64,000 bases of DNA from Gonocerus acuteangulatus (GCA_946811695.1 OX328124.1:87882030-87946029), one strand, 5' to 3'. Shown: positions 23,086 through 35,620, counted from the stretch's first letter. A program made the numbers and translations. The notes: generated by a model from the letters alone, not told the origin.

Positions 23086-24466
23086 GAGTGTCCCGTAAAT
23101 GTCTAGTCATATTGTAGGAGGTGATAGAAGACCCTTAGGGGAACAAAAAATGTTATGTGACGATTTTTCTAATTCTCACACATAAGGGAGAAAAGGTCGT
23201 TTTATTGTTTTTTCGCGACAAACGTGGTTTTTAGTAGAATAATCGTGGTAGCTCTGTCCAAGATGGCTCTACTAGAAAGAAAGTGAAACCAATCGAAAGT
23301 TGAGTAAGTTTAATATAAGAGTAGTTGGGAGTAAATGTAAAAATGAATGAATTTAAGTATGTCTTTCTTACCAAAAGAAAGCTATTCTAAATTTCCTGAC
23401 ATTTTCTTGATATTTCTTACCAGCGTTACTCTTCGATGGGCAAGATCTTAGATTTCCGGGTTTCAGAAAACCTTCCTCATTTAACCAGCTTTCCATTCAT
23501 GTATTACAACCCTGTGTTATTGAAGTATTTAGGAACAAAAGTTTAAAAAAAAAATGGATCTGTAAAAAGAAAATTAATTTTTTTTCTTCAGTTTATTCAA
23601 AAAGCTTAAAAGAAATATTTATTTTTATAACTATTTTCTTAAATATTATGTAAATATTTACTTAAAACAATAAAAAAAATTACTTCCACGAAAATAAAAA
23701 AAAAATCCTAAAACAGTAAATAAATAAAATACACATGTATTTTAAATCGATTAATTACAGTGACTTATACAGTGTCCAGGAGGTGGCCATTAATGAACCC
23801 CAACCACACATTAACCTCAAAAATCACTATTTTTACCTAGATAACGCACTTGAACACATTTTTACAGGACTATCTGCTTCTTATTTATTGGGATGGAATA
23901 TTTAATTACCACAACAAATACACATGGGCTCACGAGAATCCCGGTGCGGTTCACAGGCGTGGCCATCAGTATCAGTTCAAGGCAAGGCATTTGTTTTTTA
24001 ATTATAAATACCTGTAAAAGTGTGTTCAAATGCGTTATCTAGGTAAAAATATTAATTTTTGAGGTCAATGTGTGGTTGGGGTTCATTAATGGCCACCTCC
24101 TGGACCCTGCCCATTGAAAAGTAACGCTGGTAAGAAATATGAAGAAAATGTCTGGAAATTGAAAATAGCTTTCTTTTGGTAAGATAGACATACTTAAATT
24201 CATTCATTTTTACGTTTACTTTCAACTATTCTTATAGTAAATTTACTCAGCTTTCGATTAGTTTCACTTCCTTTCTAGTAGAACCACCTAGTACGGAGCT
24301 TCAACGATTAGCCTACTAAAAACCACGTTTGTCTCGAAAAAACAATAAAACTACGTTTTCTCTCTTATGTGTGAGAATTCGGAAAATCGTCACATAACTT
24401 TTTTTGTTACCCTATGGGTCCCCTATCACCTCCCACAATATGACTAGACATTTATGAGTCACCCTG
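23086..24466. mobile_element. Fold-back (palindromic) transposon, right arm partly deleted
   Basis: The left end GAGTGTCCCGTAAATGTCTA is matched by TAGACATTTATGAGTCACCC at the right. The left arm (to about 23766) contains a segment from CTTCGATGGGC to TACAGTGTCC that the right arm lacks, so the right arm is about 350 bp shorter. A smaller palindrome with GTCCAGGAGGTGGCCATTAA ends lies in the centre (23767-24112). No coding sequence. Same family as 49223-50941. Confidence 0.85.
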
Positions 24467-24514
24467 TTACATATCACACACTGTTACACCTTTTGTTATT
24501 TTTGTTATAATTAA

Positions 24515-24960
24515 TTATTATTAGAATTAATATTAATTTCTGAGAGGCATTCAAATATCTTAATTTTTTGCGACACTCATTATGCGAGTCGTGGGTATTT
24601 TTATCTAGGAACCACCGGTCCTCTAATCTATGAGAGACGTCTTAGTCCGCCATTCCAAAGACTTACTTCAATGAGAAAGGTTCTACTAGGCATACCACCT
24701 CTTGTCCATGTGCATGGTGCTCCCGACACAGATCTATTCGGCGTTTCTTATGCCAGTAGCTTCTTCACGGTCTATGGTAATCCGCTTTCCTCGGTGTTAT
24801 CAAGTTGTCTTTTTCGGAGCATATTCGGCCCTCCTCCAGCTTTTGCTCTGCAGGCTGTCCTCTTGGCGAATGGTGAGATATTCCCATAATTCCCTCAATT
24901 CTCTACTTAAACCTCGTCCATTCTTCTCACCCTTCAATGCCGTGTACCTGGAGATGAATG
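24515..24960 (+). other. Open, less AT-rich stretch of unknown nature
   Basis: One plus-strand frame is open from 24515 to 24889 (about 124 codons, Met at 24671), a second overlapping frame from 24702 to 25103, and a minus-strand frame is open for about 50 codons from 24960 downward after a CCTTTAG acceptor-like site. Base composition is visibly more even than the surroundings. None of the three translations matches a family I recognise. A donor-like AAG|GTAAGT lies at 24968. Could be an exon, a UTR, or an unfamiliar mobile element. Confidence 0.3.
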
Positions 24961-25319
24961 TCCTAAAGGTAAGTCTGATTATTCTATTTATTATATATTT
25001 GGGTTGTACCCATAATCCAGCTCACCAGAGCAAATATTATTTTTTTGCTATTTCTTTATCCTACAACACATATCTGTTTGTTTACATGTCCGTTGAGGTT
25101 TAAATGGGCTTCGTAGAAAAATAAGAGGTTGTCAAAATTACTGAACCAATCTAACATTGAATCGGCATACGACTTGCGCAAATTTAAATTATTAGGTTTT
25201 ACTTCCTGCACAATCTAGATCTTATACGTATGCAATTTTCAAATTACGGCGTAATGATGCGAGAGATGTTTTTAATTAGAACGAACGTTGGCGCGTCTAT
25301 AAATGTGGATCACATCGAA

Positions 25320-25558
25320 AAGAAACGAAAACTTGCACGTTATCTTCGCTCCAAGAAGTTCGTGGGCCGCCGGTTAGCTTCAAATTTAGAGTAGACCCGT
25401 ATCTTCGATTTCCTTCGCTTACAGGCACTAGGACATTGACTTAAGACGAGTAAATCGTATTCGACGCGAAATAAGCGTCGAACAGTACTGAGCGAAATTT
25501 TGTCTAAATAAAATTGTTTCAAACAATAACCGCGCTGCGCCCCCGTCAAGCGATCCAT
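25320..25558 (-). pseudogene. N-terminal fragment of a Tc1/mariner-class transposase
   Basis: The frame begins MDRLTGAQRGYCLKQFYLD, then STVRRLFRVEYDL, and continues to KFEANRRPTN. This matches the general pattern of the N-terminal helix-turn-helix of arthropod DUF4817/mariner-type transposases (Q-R-x-x-C-L/V-K-x-F/Y-Y, V-x-R-x-F-R-x-x-Y, K-F-E-x-x-x-R-P-T). The frame stops after 72 codons and no DDE blocks follow, so it is a truncated relic. No TIRs were found. Confidence 0.6.
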
Positions 25559-25559
25559 T

Positions 25560-27540
25560 GAGACTAGATTTCCGTGAAAGGAGCTAGTGGGAAGAGGGGT
25601 GCATGACGGTTTTTTTTTTCTTTACTCTTTTGAGGACGATCTTAAAGAATATGCAATTTGGTTTGTCCACCCTACTTGCAGAACTAGTTGGTAATACACT
25701 GTATCTGGAAAGCAAAATATTTTGTAAAAAAGAGAAAATATGAGAACACAAGGAAATTGAAAAGATCAAAAGTTCATATGTCCATTTCTTGAATACGTTA
25801 TACGCCGTTGTCAACACAATATCAGAAACTAATTGAAAAAAGCCACTTAAAACCTCATTTAGTACATTTTGCCAGGAGATACAGCAAATCCAATCTGCTA
25901 TCTGCAACAAACTGACCCCTCATAACTGCACTTATTATTTCATTTTACTGCCCATGTAACTTACATCCTTTTTTGCTGAAAACAAATGCTTATTACTGCA
26001 TGTTTTATCCCCTGGCTTCAATTTAAATGCATTGTAAAAAAAAAAAAAGTTAGAAAAAATTAATTCCAGCTAAGAGACGTTCTTAAAATTACTTTTTTTT
26101 TTTTTTTAAATCATTTTTGCTTTGTAGGAAGTTCAAGTAACTGTCATACCTCAATAAAAATTGATATAAACGATTTCCTCCTCACAAGATGTTTGCAGAA
26201 TAAATTATTAAATCTTGCACTTGTCTCCCACAAACTTTATAGACAGCATATGATGTTCATATATTTATAGATGCAAACACATTAATTTATATATTTTTTT
26301 TTATAAACATTACGAGCGCTTTTACAAACATTCGCTTATTTTGATGGTTTAAAAAAGATTAAAAAGCAATCGAAAAATACGAACCTGAACACTGTTTTCG
26401 AAGAATTGCTCGCTTTTTTTCTTTCATCTTTTCTTTTTCCACATTTTTCCAAGCATATAATTAATAAATATTACACTAAATAATTGAACAAATCAGTACA
26501 TTTAAAAATGTAATAATGAGAAGCAGAATAGAATAAAATTAGGATCAGAACATGAGATGTGTTTTTGAAGGGTACTAATTTATCTGTATTGAGCAGATTT
26601 CAATTAACTGATCCTAAATACTATTTGGAAGGTAGCTCATTGTTCTTTTACTGAAGGAAGCAAGAATTCATTAACCTATTGTTTACGCGGTGCTATATAT
26701 TGGAAATTAATTAATAATTTTAGACAACTAATCATTTGTGTAAGTTGTATTGAAAGCGGGTTTTTTAAATAATTACACATTGTCTTAAGAATATTTAAAG
26801 AAAAAAAATACATTATTTTTAAGTGAAACAAAATTTGAAGACATGCCACGTTAAATAGAGGTTAAATATAATTTTTATAATATCAATGGAAAAGTTACGT
26901 CATAGTTTTGCTTGAATACGCTCAGAATCAAATTTGTATAAATAAAAAATTATGAATGACTCTGTTTATTTTAAGATATGATCAATACTCTCTGAACTTA
27001 ACTTTCTGCTTAATGGAGCTTAAAACTTTCGGCATTATTTATGTATGGACCTTGGAGGCAATCCATTGACCCATGAAGTTACGTAACGACTATTACGTCA
27101 TCACACTTTAACCTGATGTCTGATTTTCATTCATATTCGAAATATATTATAAAATGCTCTTTTTTTCATGACGTTTTTTGTCCAATTACAAATGTTTACG
27201 CTGCCTGAACATTAGGAATTTAATCTTTTAATAGGTTAAACGTTACAAGCCAGATGGTAGTCGGGGTTTGAACATGCGTAAATTTTAAAGCTTACTTCTG
27301 TAAGTATTATACTCAAGAGTATGAATAATTAAGTGGTGAAATATTATTTGCCAATTGATGAAAAATTGTTGTACCTGTATTATGATCAAAGCTGTTCTAG
27401 ATCACATCCAAGGCAGTGGACTAATGGCGAAGAATCAGAAGATTTTAGTTTCTGTGTAGGGTTGTCTAAGAAGGATGCCATAAAGGGACTAGGTATTTCG
27501 TAAACGCTGTCAGAGTACATTTTATTTGACTAATAATGTC
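25560..27540. other. About 2 kb without a supported gene
   Basis: AT-rich, with A-run and T-run stretches at 26037-26048 and 26093-26107. A 108-codon minus ORF at 25584-25910 is open by chance: no motif, and Cys/Phe/Ser-rich from low-complexity sequence. Confidence 0.45.
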
Positions 27541-27544
27541 TGAA

Positions 27545-27770
27545 TTAATTTCGGGGGGCTGGTAGCATTTGGGGGATATGGAGTACTAACTATCTAGAAC
27601 TTGGAATAATTAGCCAACTGAAACGCTATTACACCCAAAAAAAAAAATATTTTTTCTTAACTATGTGATCTTATTTATTTTTAAGGTTTATATCACACAT
27701 TTCTACCGATTAAATGAAAATTTCGGGGAGGGGGGCTGCAGCCTCTTATAAATCCCCATTTTTGATGCAC
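27545..27770. mobile_element. Truncated copy of the hAT-type MITE family, opposite orientation
   Basis: AATTTCGGGGGGCTGG, TATGGAGTACTAACTAT, CTAGAACTTGGAATA, GAAACGCTATTACAC and GGGGGGCTGCAGCC follow in the inverse order of the element at 4138-4427. Both terminal CATGGGCGTAT repeats are lost. Confidence 0.7.
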
Positions 27771-28055
27771 TTTTGAATTCGGTAAAGAAAATTAGCCTAA
27801 GCTCTTTCCAGCAAGTCTGAGTTGATTTGTTGACGGATTGAGGGCGGAAACGCGCTAAATGGTGCCCAATTCTGATTATAAAATCTTCCCTATTTAACTA
27901 CCAATCACCCTCTAATACTTAGAGCGAATGAATTGGGACCAGATTACATGCATATTTGTATGGTCTTCTTTCTTTAAGATTCTTTTCTGTTTTGTTTTTG
28001 TCGCCTGTTCTTGTAATATATTTGTATTTTACGTTACTCATATGGTACAGCAAAT

Positions 28056-28445
28056 ATCCCTGTAAGCTGCACCTAACCGCAGATCTGTAATTCTATCCCT
28101 GTAAGCTGCACCTAACCGCAGATCTGTAATTCTATCCCTGTAAGCTGCACCTAACCGCAGATCTGTAATTCTATCCCTGTAAGCTGCACCTAACCGCAGA
28201 TCTGTAATTCTATCCCTGTAAGCTGCACCTAACCGCAGATCTGTAATTCTATCCCTGTAAGCTGCACCTAACCGCAGATCTGTAATTCTATCCCTGTAAG
28301 CTGCACCTAACCGCAGATCTGTAATTCTATCCCTGTAAGCTGCACCTAACCGCAGATCTGTAATTCTATCCCTGTAAGCTGCACCTAACCGCAGATCTGT
28401 AATTCTATCCCTGTAAGCTGCACCTAACCGCAGATCTGTAATTCT
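28056..28445. repeat. Minisatellite, ten identical 39-bp units
   Basis: The unit runs from ATCCCTGTAAGCTGCACC through TAACCGCAGATCTGTAATTCT. Ten copies follow head to tail with no spacer and no difference that I can see. Because 39 is a multiple of three and one minus-strand frame lacks stops, a 149-codon ORF with a 13-residue repeat (DRITDLRLGAAYR) arises. All plus-strand frames have stops. Confidence 0.95.
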
Positions 28446-29310
28446 ATGCCTCTCGTCTGAGATGTGGAACGTCGTAAAATAAAACAATAATATAAACGAA
28501 CAAAGATTCTTGTGACGAACAAACCCAAATGAGCTGTCTAATGTTCTAACGATGGGGCCAATTATAAAATTAAGTCCTCGATGAGAGTGGCTATTTTTAT
28601 TTATTGGGTAGCTTTTGAGCAGTCACTTCGAAACACTTCAGATTATCTTGCCTGATATTGTTCCTCCTAAGGCTGCGATTGACGGTTGCACAGTAGAGAA
28701 GTGGGAGTACGGGGTTTGTGACAATGAATTTCCTGCTGGAGTTTAATGTCATGACAATTATTTGTGATGATTGTAAAAACGAATTTAGAAAAAAACAAAA
28801 AAAAAAAACAATGCCTAATGCAGCCAGAACACAACCTCTTGTCTCTTGTCTTTGTGGTAGTATCACCTTCTTACGGTGTGTTGGAGCTTTTGAGCAATCT
28901 GCGTAGATACATAATTATATTAGCTCAAATTCTAAAATCTCACATTGGAAACCAACCACTTGTCTGCAACTCAGGAAAAGCAGGTTGTATTAAATGATGG
29001 AATACTCCTTCGAACACTTATATCTTAAAATAGAAATGGGGAAGAGTCTAAGCATTTTGACTTTAGTATAAAATTTATTGTGAATAATGTTGATTTGGTG
29101 AATAAATAGATTCTATCTAAAATGGAAAAAAGACAGCTGAGTGATGAGAGGCTTGTAATGAGTATCTCAGTCCCGATTTCAATTTAGAAGCAAATTGCAA
29201 ACATCAAGTTCCCTGCCAGTTTCGCTCCAACTCCTCTTCGAATTGGGGGAAAAACTTAAAATACTAAGATGGTTATTTTTTTTTTGTTATTTTAAATATT
29301 CGTTTTCTTA
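28446..29310. other. No gene recognised
   Basis: Overlapping ORFs of 62-89 codons on both strands at 28597-28997 share a low-complexity A-run. The minus-strand one ends near CAATAAATAAAA, which could be a chance polyadenylation signal. Confidence 0.4.
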
Positions 29311-29322
29311 GTTGTTTTGCAG

Positions 29323-29541
29323 GATATTTTAAAAAAATTAAAAAATGCCATACCTAAAGAAACTAAATGTAGAATAAAATACGAGCCATTCAGCCTCTTG
29401 GTCACTGCTACTCCTAGGGAAAGATTCTGGTTAGCCTGCCTTGTTACCTTTCATACTTTCAGTTCTTCACAAAACCTTTATGCGTTTGGGAGTAACCTTA
29501 GCTATTTCCTTGGGCGTTACACTTTCCTAACCAAAATGAAC
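29323..29541 (+). CDS. Candidate terminal exon, unassigned
   Basis: A strong acceptor (TTAGTTGTTTTGCAG) precedes an open frame of 73 codons ending in a stop. It begins DILKKLKNAIPKETKCRIKY and has a moderately hydrophobic stretch RFWLACLVTF. No good donor lies inside, so it would be a last exon. The first AATAAA-like signal (ATTAATAAAAAAATAAA) is at about 29812. No family recognised, so a chance open frame is possible. Confidence 0.25.
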
Positions 29542-29544
29542 TAG

Positions 29545-32440
29545 TCTGGTGTAGGCGTTACATTCGCAAAATATTGTTGTGAGGTTTCCACCTCTCCGAA
29601 GCACCAATGAAAACATTTTCTCAGCGACCTATGTCCAACAAGGAGTCCCACTATCTTTCGTAGGTCCACCCTTGGCATTTTAAGGTAATATCTTGCCCTA
29701 TCCTTCAAAAAGTTTGAATGATAATATCAAGCAAATCGCATATTAATTAATGTCTCATGCTTGGTACAGCATTCCAGTGATTGTTTATTTCTCTCTGCTC
29801 CCAAGCATTGATTAATAAAAAAATAAAAAAAACTGGTTGTTACTCTGCCAAAGGGCGCATCATTACATAAAGGCTCTTTTGATCACTTTGTTTACCAGTT
29901 CGTTCTTTTTTCATTACCATTAATCCCCACCTCACCCAGCACCAACTCCTGTCTTTCCTTGTTGTACCTGCCTAGGTCAATCAGTGCATTATAACGGTCA
30001 ATAAATAGTTAATAAGAGCAGCTATGTGATGCTAGTGCCTTCAATGCTGCTTGAATGTCACTATTCATGTAAGTTCATTGCCCCTTCAAACCTTCTTTTG
30101 TGGTTCTCTCTAACTGCAACTTTAACGCATGTTCTTCCACCGAAAAACAGTGACATATGATCCAAGAGCTTTAAAAATCATGAGACCATGTATTTCCGTC
30201 CAACTCTTTCAACTTTAAGAGAAGCATCCGTGTACCGCACTAACGAGCCTCTTTGAAAGTTCTCTTGTTTTCCCTTCCAATTTTGCACACTTGCTACTTT
30301 TCTTCTTTTTTTTTTCAAAGACAGGTATTCATCAGAGAAAAGTTTTCCCTAGATCCAGAGAAGCCCCTGAATTTTAAATGTCCTACTTGCTATTTTTAAC
30401 GGACTGCATTCTCTGTACACACATTAAGGCTTCTCACCTTATAAGAAATAATACTAAACGAAATACCATCCTGCTTCATTCCGCTATTGTCCATGATTTT
30501 AATAACTTCTATAATTTAGAGTTTTATAATAACTTGTTAATAATAGATATAAATTGAATTAAATTACTATTTTCAATAAATAAATATATACTCTCCGGGT
30601 AGTTTTAGTACAGGATTGAATAGAACAATGGCGAGCCAAACAGAGGATGGATTGACTGGTTTCCATAGAGAATCAAAGGATAGGAGGCTTCCATCTTGAA
30701 TCAGGTAGGATAGGATTACGGCATTATTGGAAGGAGGGCTTATTAGTGCCTTAGCTATCACCAAATCTATAAGTCGGATTTACTCCACGCCCATTTTCTG
30801 ACCCAATTCACCCGAATGTGCTTTCATCGGAGCCAAGTATAAACAAAACATTTACCCATCCATTGTCCCCAGAAAATGTCAAGTTTGTGTCAACGATTGC
30901 GGGAACGAGAAATAAGAAGAGCTTGTTTGGTTTTAGAAATATGTTTTGCCAATAGATCTGAAGGTCCCAACGATAATGCGTTTTAACATACAAATTACAA
31001 AGAACAAACAATTATTGAAAGATAAAAACTTTATTATGCAAAAGCAAATATGTATGTAAAAAGATACCATTAACTGGATTCATGCTGCAAACGGAGAGTT
31101 CCATACAAAAGTCATTGAGTTCCAGAATACTTGGGATACTACTTGGGATTTTCGTAACACGCAAGGAACACGAAACGAGGCAAGAACCACCTTATTTGAA
31201 CACACATTAATATTTGTTGAGAGCTCGGTCTGCTAGGTACTTTCCTTCAAAGCAAGCTCACTATCAGTCAAACGTTTCTTGTCTATTGCTGTAACAAGAT
31301 AATCTTTAACACTATGAATCATCGTATTTACGTAAATGAAAAATCATTGTTACTGAAAAGGATATTGGAGTTGTTTTTTTCTAGATAAATCCACCAATAG
31401 CGTTGAAAATATTCATACATAAATTTCTACTCTAATCGTCGTGAATCTTCTAGGAATTTATTCTTTGTAATGAATACTGCGAGGGATTTCCGGGTAACAA
31501 ATCCCCATAAAACAATATTTTTTTAAAAATATACAAAGCTACTTCTGCATATGCATTTATGTTAGAATGCCGAAATATTTTCCAAATTTATATGTTTTAG
31601 TAAAATTAACTCTGAAGTTATATGTTTTACGCTCAAGTTATGTTAATGGGGGTCAATTGTATCTGGTGATAGACAATTTTATTGTCATTAAGGCTTCTTG
31701 TAGGCTTTTAATATGACACTGATTAATACATAAGACGGCATACACTGTAAAACGTGAGAATTTGCTTTCGAATAGCAGCCTGATAAGATAATTTTTCAGA
31801 AAAATAAAGATTTCAAAATTAAGATACTGGTTGGTATACCATTTTATTTTGGATCTTTTATAAATTTAAATTCTAGTTGGTACTATGACTACTTTTTTTT
31901 TTAGTTCTCTTCTTATGTTTAGTAATCTCGTAAGCCAATTAAAAATAATTAAACATAATAAAGAAGTAAAAAAATGAATAAAAAATGTGGTAATTAAATA
32001 ATAATGAAAATATTAATAGTTATATAAAATGATAGCTTAGATAGTTTATTTTTTTTTTTAAATATTTGATTATAGTGTGAATAATATAGCTCCTGTCAGA
32101 AGGTAAGAAATGTTTCGCCAGTGATTCGGTATTAAGGTATTAGGGTGGGTTTACACTTGATAGTTATTGCAGGATATTTATATCAGAGAGAAAATGTATG
32201 TTTATGTCTGCTTGGTAGTGTAAGTGGCAATGGAGCTTAGCTTTGCAAGTATCTGGGAGAAAACCACTACCTGACCTTTTTCCTTAAAACAAAATATGTG
32301 AAATATATGATACATAAATTCTGCATTATAATTAAAGTTAGTTTATATATTCGTATAAAATCTTAAGAATTCATTCGAAGATTATTCCCTTGGATGTTTT
32401 TTTTTTGGTAACTTTTACTTAAAAAAACAACAACAAAAGT
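29545..32440. other. 2.9 kb without a supported gene
   Basis: Minus-strand ORFs at 30573-30764 and 30808-31011 have partly protein-like composition (for example SDESTFG, which recalls the second DDE block of Tc1-like transposases), but too little surrounds it to call. Confidence 0.4.
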
Positions 32441-32451
32441 CACTTGGTTGG

Positions 32452-32637
32452 TTGATTGTGACTGATGTTGGATACCTTAAGAGGCAGGTGCTGAACTCGT
32501 ATCTTATTCATGCCCTTAGGTCAAACTTGTGGGATAGTATGAACTCTAAACTGCCGAATTTTCTACTTTGTATGCGCCCATTAAAGGCTGTCTTGGACGA
32601 TCTGGCTTCCCTATTCCAAGCTCGGAACAAAGACTAA
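32452..32637 (+). other. Unassigned 61-codon open frame
   Basis: The translation has ordinary protein-like composition (Leu/Asp/Lys mix, ending DDLASLFQARNKD) but no known motif, no upstream acceptor and no downstream donor. It may be a scrap of a mobile element. Listed only because composition stands out from the surroundings. Confidence 0.2.
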
Positions 32638-32640
32638 AAG

Positions 32641-34870
32641 ATAAAGTGTATAGTTCACATCCCAGCTGAGTATGAAATTGGCCTCAACTACTGAATTTGG
32701 AGCTGTCCAAGCTACATGTAGCTTGGCTTATCTTACTCTAAGGTGTTGTAAAGGCGTTTTCGTTCTTAAGGGTAACACATTAGGCTGAATAAACACCATT
32801 CTTTTGACTCTGAAAATGTTTTTCTAATACATTTTGGTCATGTATTTCTTATTGTTAACATGTTCACCATCAAACAATTCGCATTTATTTAAGAAAACCC
32901 AAAGAATATATGATCTTCCTTAAAGTCGAGTAATGGTAGCTGTGGGTTGCCAGGAATAAATATACCCAGGAAAAATAATGATATCGAAAGTTAAGAGGCA
33001 GCCCCACTGTGTAAATTACTTTAGACAGCTTATCTTGCAGTGCAGAAAATCAGATTCCCAGATAAAATAGCAAAATAAGTGATACTGGCCAGAAAGACAA
33101 TCAATTTATAGTGTCGTCAAAAAATTAACGATTAATTTGTCAGTAATTTACCTGAATGGATTCTAAGTCGGCGATTCCGCCAAATATATCAACTAACTAA
33201 TTACCAACTAACTTGAATAACCTACCAACTTTGATTCTAAAACATTTAAGCAGGTAAACATTACCCAAAATGTGGGCTTCCCGGTAGTACCAGAAGGTGA
33301 ATTGAATTACGAGTAATTACAATGAAATTTATAAACAAATAATTCAGGTTGATTATATCGATTCGATAAATTAACCTAAAACGCAGGTGTCTTAGATTTG
33401 AGAACACTAATTATTACGGTTATTTATTTTTTTTTTTGAGATATGAAGGTCCAAAGTGCGTTTTAAGCTGCCGATAAAAATTATTTAAAAAATGTCTATG
33501 AGTTCTATCATTTTTTCTCGCTTATTTTAGTTTTCGAAAAGAGTGAATAAATTTTAACATTTCGAAATGATAGGACATTATAGGAAATAGGCCTAGGGGA
33601 CATCTCTAGCGTGCATACTTACATCTAGCGGGCATTATGAGCGAAAGAAGTAAACAAAAAAAAAATTTTCGACTTTTTTTATATTAAAAAAGAAAAAATT
33701 GTTTTGGGAATTTTTCGATACACAAATACCTCAACTATTGTTATTTGAGTTGTTCCGAAGATATTCCCGGAAAAATGAACTTGCCTCTTCTCAACATCTA
33801 ACTCAAAACTAATGCGCTCTGGACTATAAGTGGTTGCATAGCTTGAGCCCCATAAAAATGGAAATTTTCTTTTCCTTTACTTATGCTTATTTTCTTTTTT
33901 ATAGTATTTAATAAATTTAATTAATTCTATAAATACATATAAATATTGTTGGCAAGAAGGTTTGCGTAAGAGGAGTGCGACAATTCCTTTGGTATTAGGA
34001 AACTAAGAATTGTATTTGTCCCCCTTGTCTAGAGTTGGTTGAGTATTGATTCTAGAGTGTCAGATCTTCCTGCCAGCTGCTAATCCCATAAGATATAGAG
34101 TTTCTTATTAAAGCTAGCAAGATAGCAGCCACAAGAGGGACGAAGGAGACCGTATCAAAAGATCCACTTACAAACTGGACTCCCAAATCTTTAGAGCCAT
34201 TGTTTGAACAAATATTATTTATTCTTTTATTAAATGTACTTAATATTTTTTAAAAGGTGTTTTTTAAGGTCTGTCTTGAGATTTGGACTAAATATCTCTT
34301 AAATAAATAAAAAAAAACATTAATCCTCCAGCAACATGTTATGAGCATACATTTTTTATCTAAATACCAGATAAAATTATCATAAATATTTGGAAACATA
34401 TTTTAACGAAATCCCATATGTATGGATTTATGTTTACAATAATGGATTATGAAAAAAAAGTCTTGTACTGGGATGGATCGTTTATATAATTCTGGTTTAA
34501 TTTCTTCGTTCTTCAAAATGCAGTAACAATAATTATTGTATCCTCTCAATTCAATTTTGCAGTTGTATAACTAAAAGTCATGAATACTTCCTGACTTTTA
34601 AACGTCGTATCTCTTAAGTGTTTATATTTTCTCGAAAAACAAAATGTGTATTTTCTTAGTCCTTTAATTTTAGTTCACCAATACTGCATTTCTAGCCGTT
34701 AATATACTGAGGAGTATATCAATCAAATAAATTTGACTTTATATCCTGAAAGTGATACTAAAGTGGGGAAAATAATAAATTCTAACGCATTAATTTGATC
34801 TAAAAATGAGATATGTAAAATAGCGATAGAGTGAGGTAAAAATTGTTAAATTGTAATGAGCTATAGTGTT
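32641..34870. other. No gene recognised
   Basis: AT-rich DNA, stop-dense in all frames, with no TIR or tandem array supported. Confidence 0.5.
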
Positions 34871-34872
34871 AT

Positions 34873-34920
34873 AGATAACTGAAAGAAGAAAAGTACTTAC
34901 TTTCCTTCTTTCAGTTATCT
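34873..34920. repeat. Perfect 16-bp stem hairpin
   Basis: AGATAACTGAAAGAAG and CTTCTTTCAGTTATCT are exact inverted repeats around a 16-base centre. Total length is 48 nt, short for an animal miRNA precursor. Confidence 0.6.
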
Positions 34921-35135
34921 TTCTTTTCCCTTTAAGTTAGAAATGTTTTCCCTTCTGGCGTTTCCATCATTCTGAATCGCTATTGTTTTCACTAACAAGC
35001 CTGTTTTTGGTTTCAAGTATTCTTTCATCTTATATTCTTTCTCCTTAGGAATCTTCAGTAGCCTCTTTTCAAATTTTGTAATTAGGCATTCAGAGATATG
35101 AAAGAATTTTTCTAAAATAGTTGGATTTCCTTTGG

Positions 35136-35170
<35 letters not shown>

Positions 35171-35500
35171 ACAAATCATCAAGTCTTGTTGTTTGGTACT
35201 TTTCTTAGAGCTTTTGTTATAATTCTCTAGAATTTCATTATACTTTTGGAGTTTGTGGTTAATTGATTCTAATCTTCAGAACACTTTTTCACCTATGTTT
35301 AAATGGGAATTACCAAATACCCTATAACAATTTCGTTTTATTTTTTTTATTTCAGTCAACCTATTTCTGACAAATATCCTAAGATTCCTGACTACTATTG
35401 AAAGGGCGCCACTTCACCTTTGAACATGTGGCTTTCATGTCTGCTGTAGATATTTACTTTTTATTTTTTGCAGAATTTTTAAGTTTTTTTTTTTTTAAAT
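34921..35500. other. T-rich DNA with a long T-run
   Basis: A T-run of about 26 at 35141-35166 may be a minus-strand poly(A) tail. No body recognised. Confidence 0.4.
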
Positions 35501-35620
35501 GTCATGCAGATATTCCGCCACGTGCTGTTGGCATTATAGAAAAGGGTGGCAACCTGCAGCCAGCCTGGCGTTAATAGCCCTCATGTTGATACGCCGTTAA
35601 ACACAAAAAAAAAAAAAACA
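35500..35620 (+). repeat. SINE 3' part with poly(A)
   Basis: CTGGCGTTAATAGCCCTCAT followed by GTTGATACGCCGTTAAACAC and an A-run matches the 3' end of the local SINE family (GGCGCTAATGACCTAGATGT then GCGCCGTAAA in the intact copy). The tRNA head is not recognisable. Confidence 0.65.

Noticed and set aside
25584..25910. 108-codon minus-strand ORF
   Set aside because: No domain, no splice sites, low-complexity composition, no support beyond openness.
28056..28445. CRISPR-like repeat array
   Set aside because: Units are contiguous without spacers, and the genome is eukaryotic.
28038..28487. 149-codon minus-strand ORF with a 13-residue repeat
   Set aside because: It is the translation of a perfect minisatellite whose period is a multiple of three. 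No splice sites or other coding sequence. Kept only as a finding.
30573..31011. Possible Tc1-like transposase (SDESTFG phrase)
   Set aside because: Only one short phrase fits. No N-terminal helix-turn-helix, other DDE blocks or TIRs were found.
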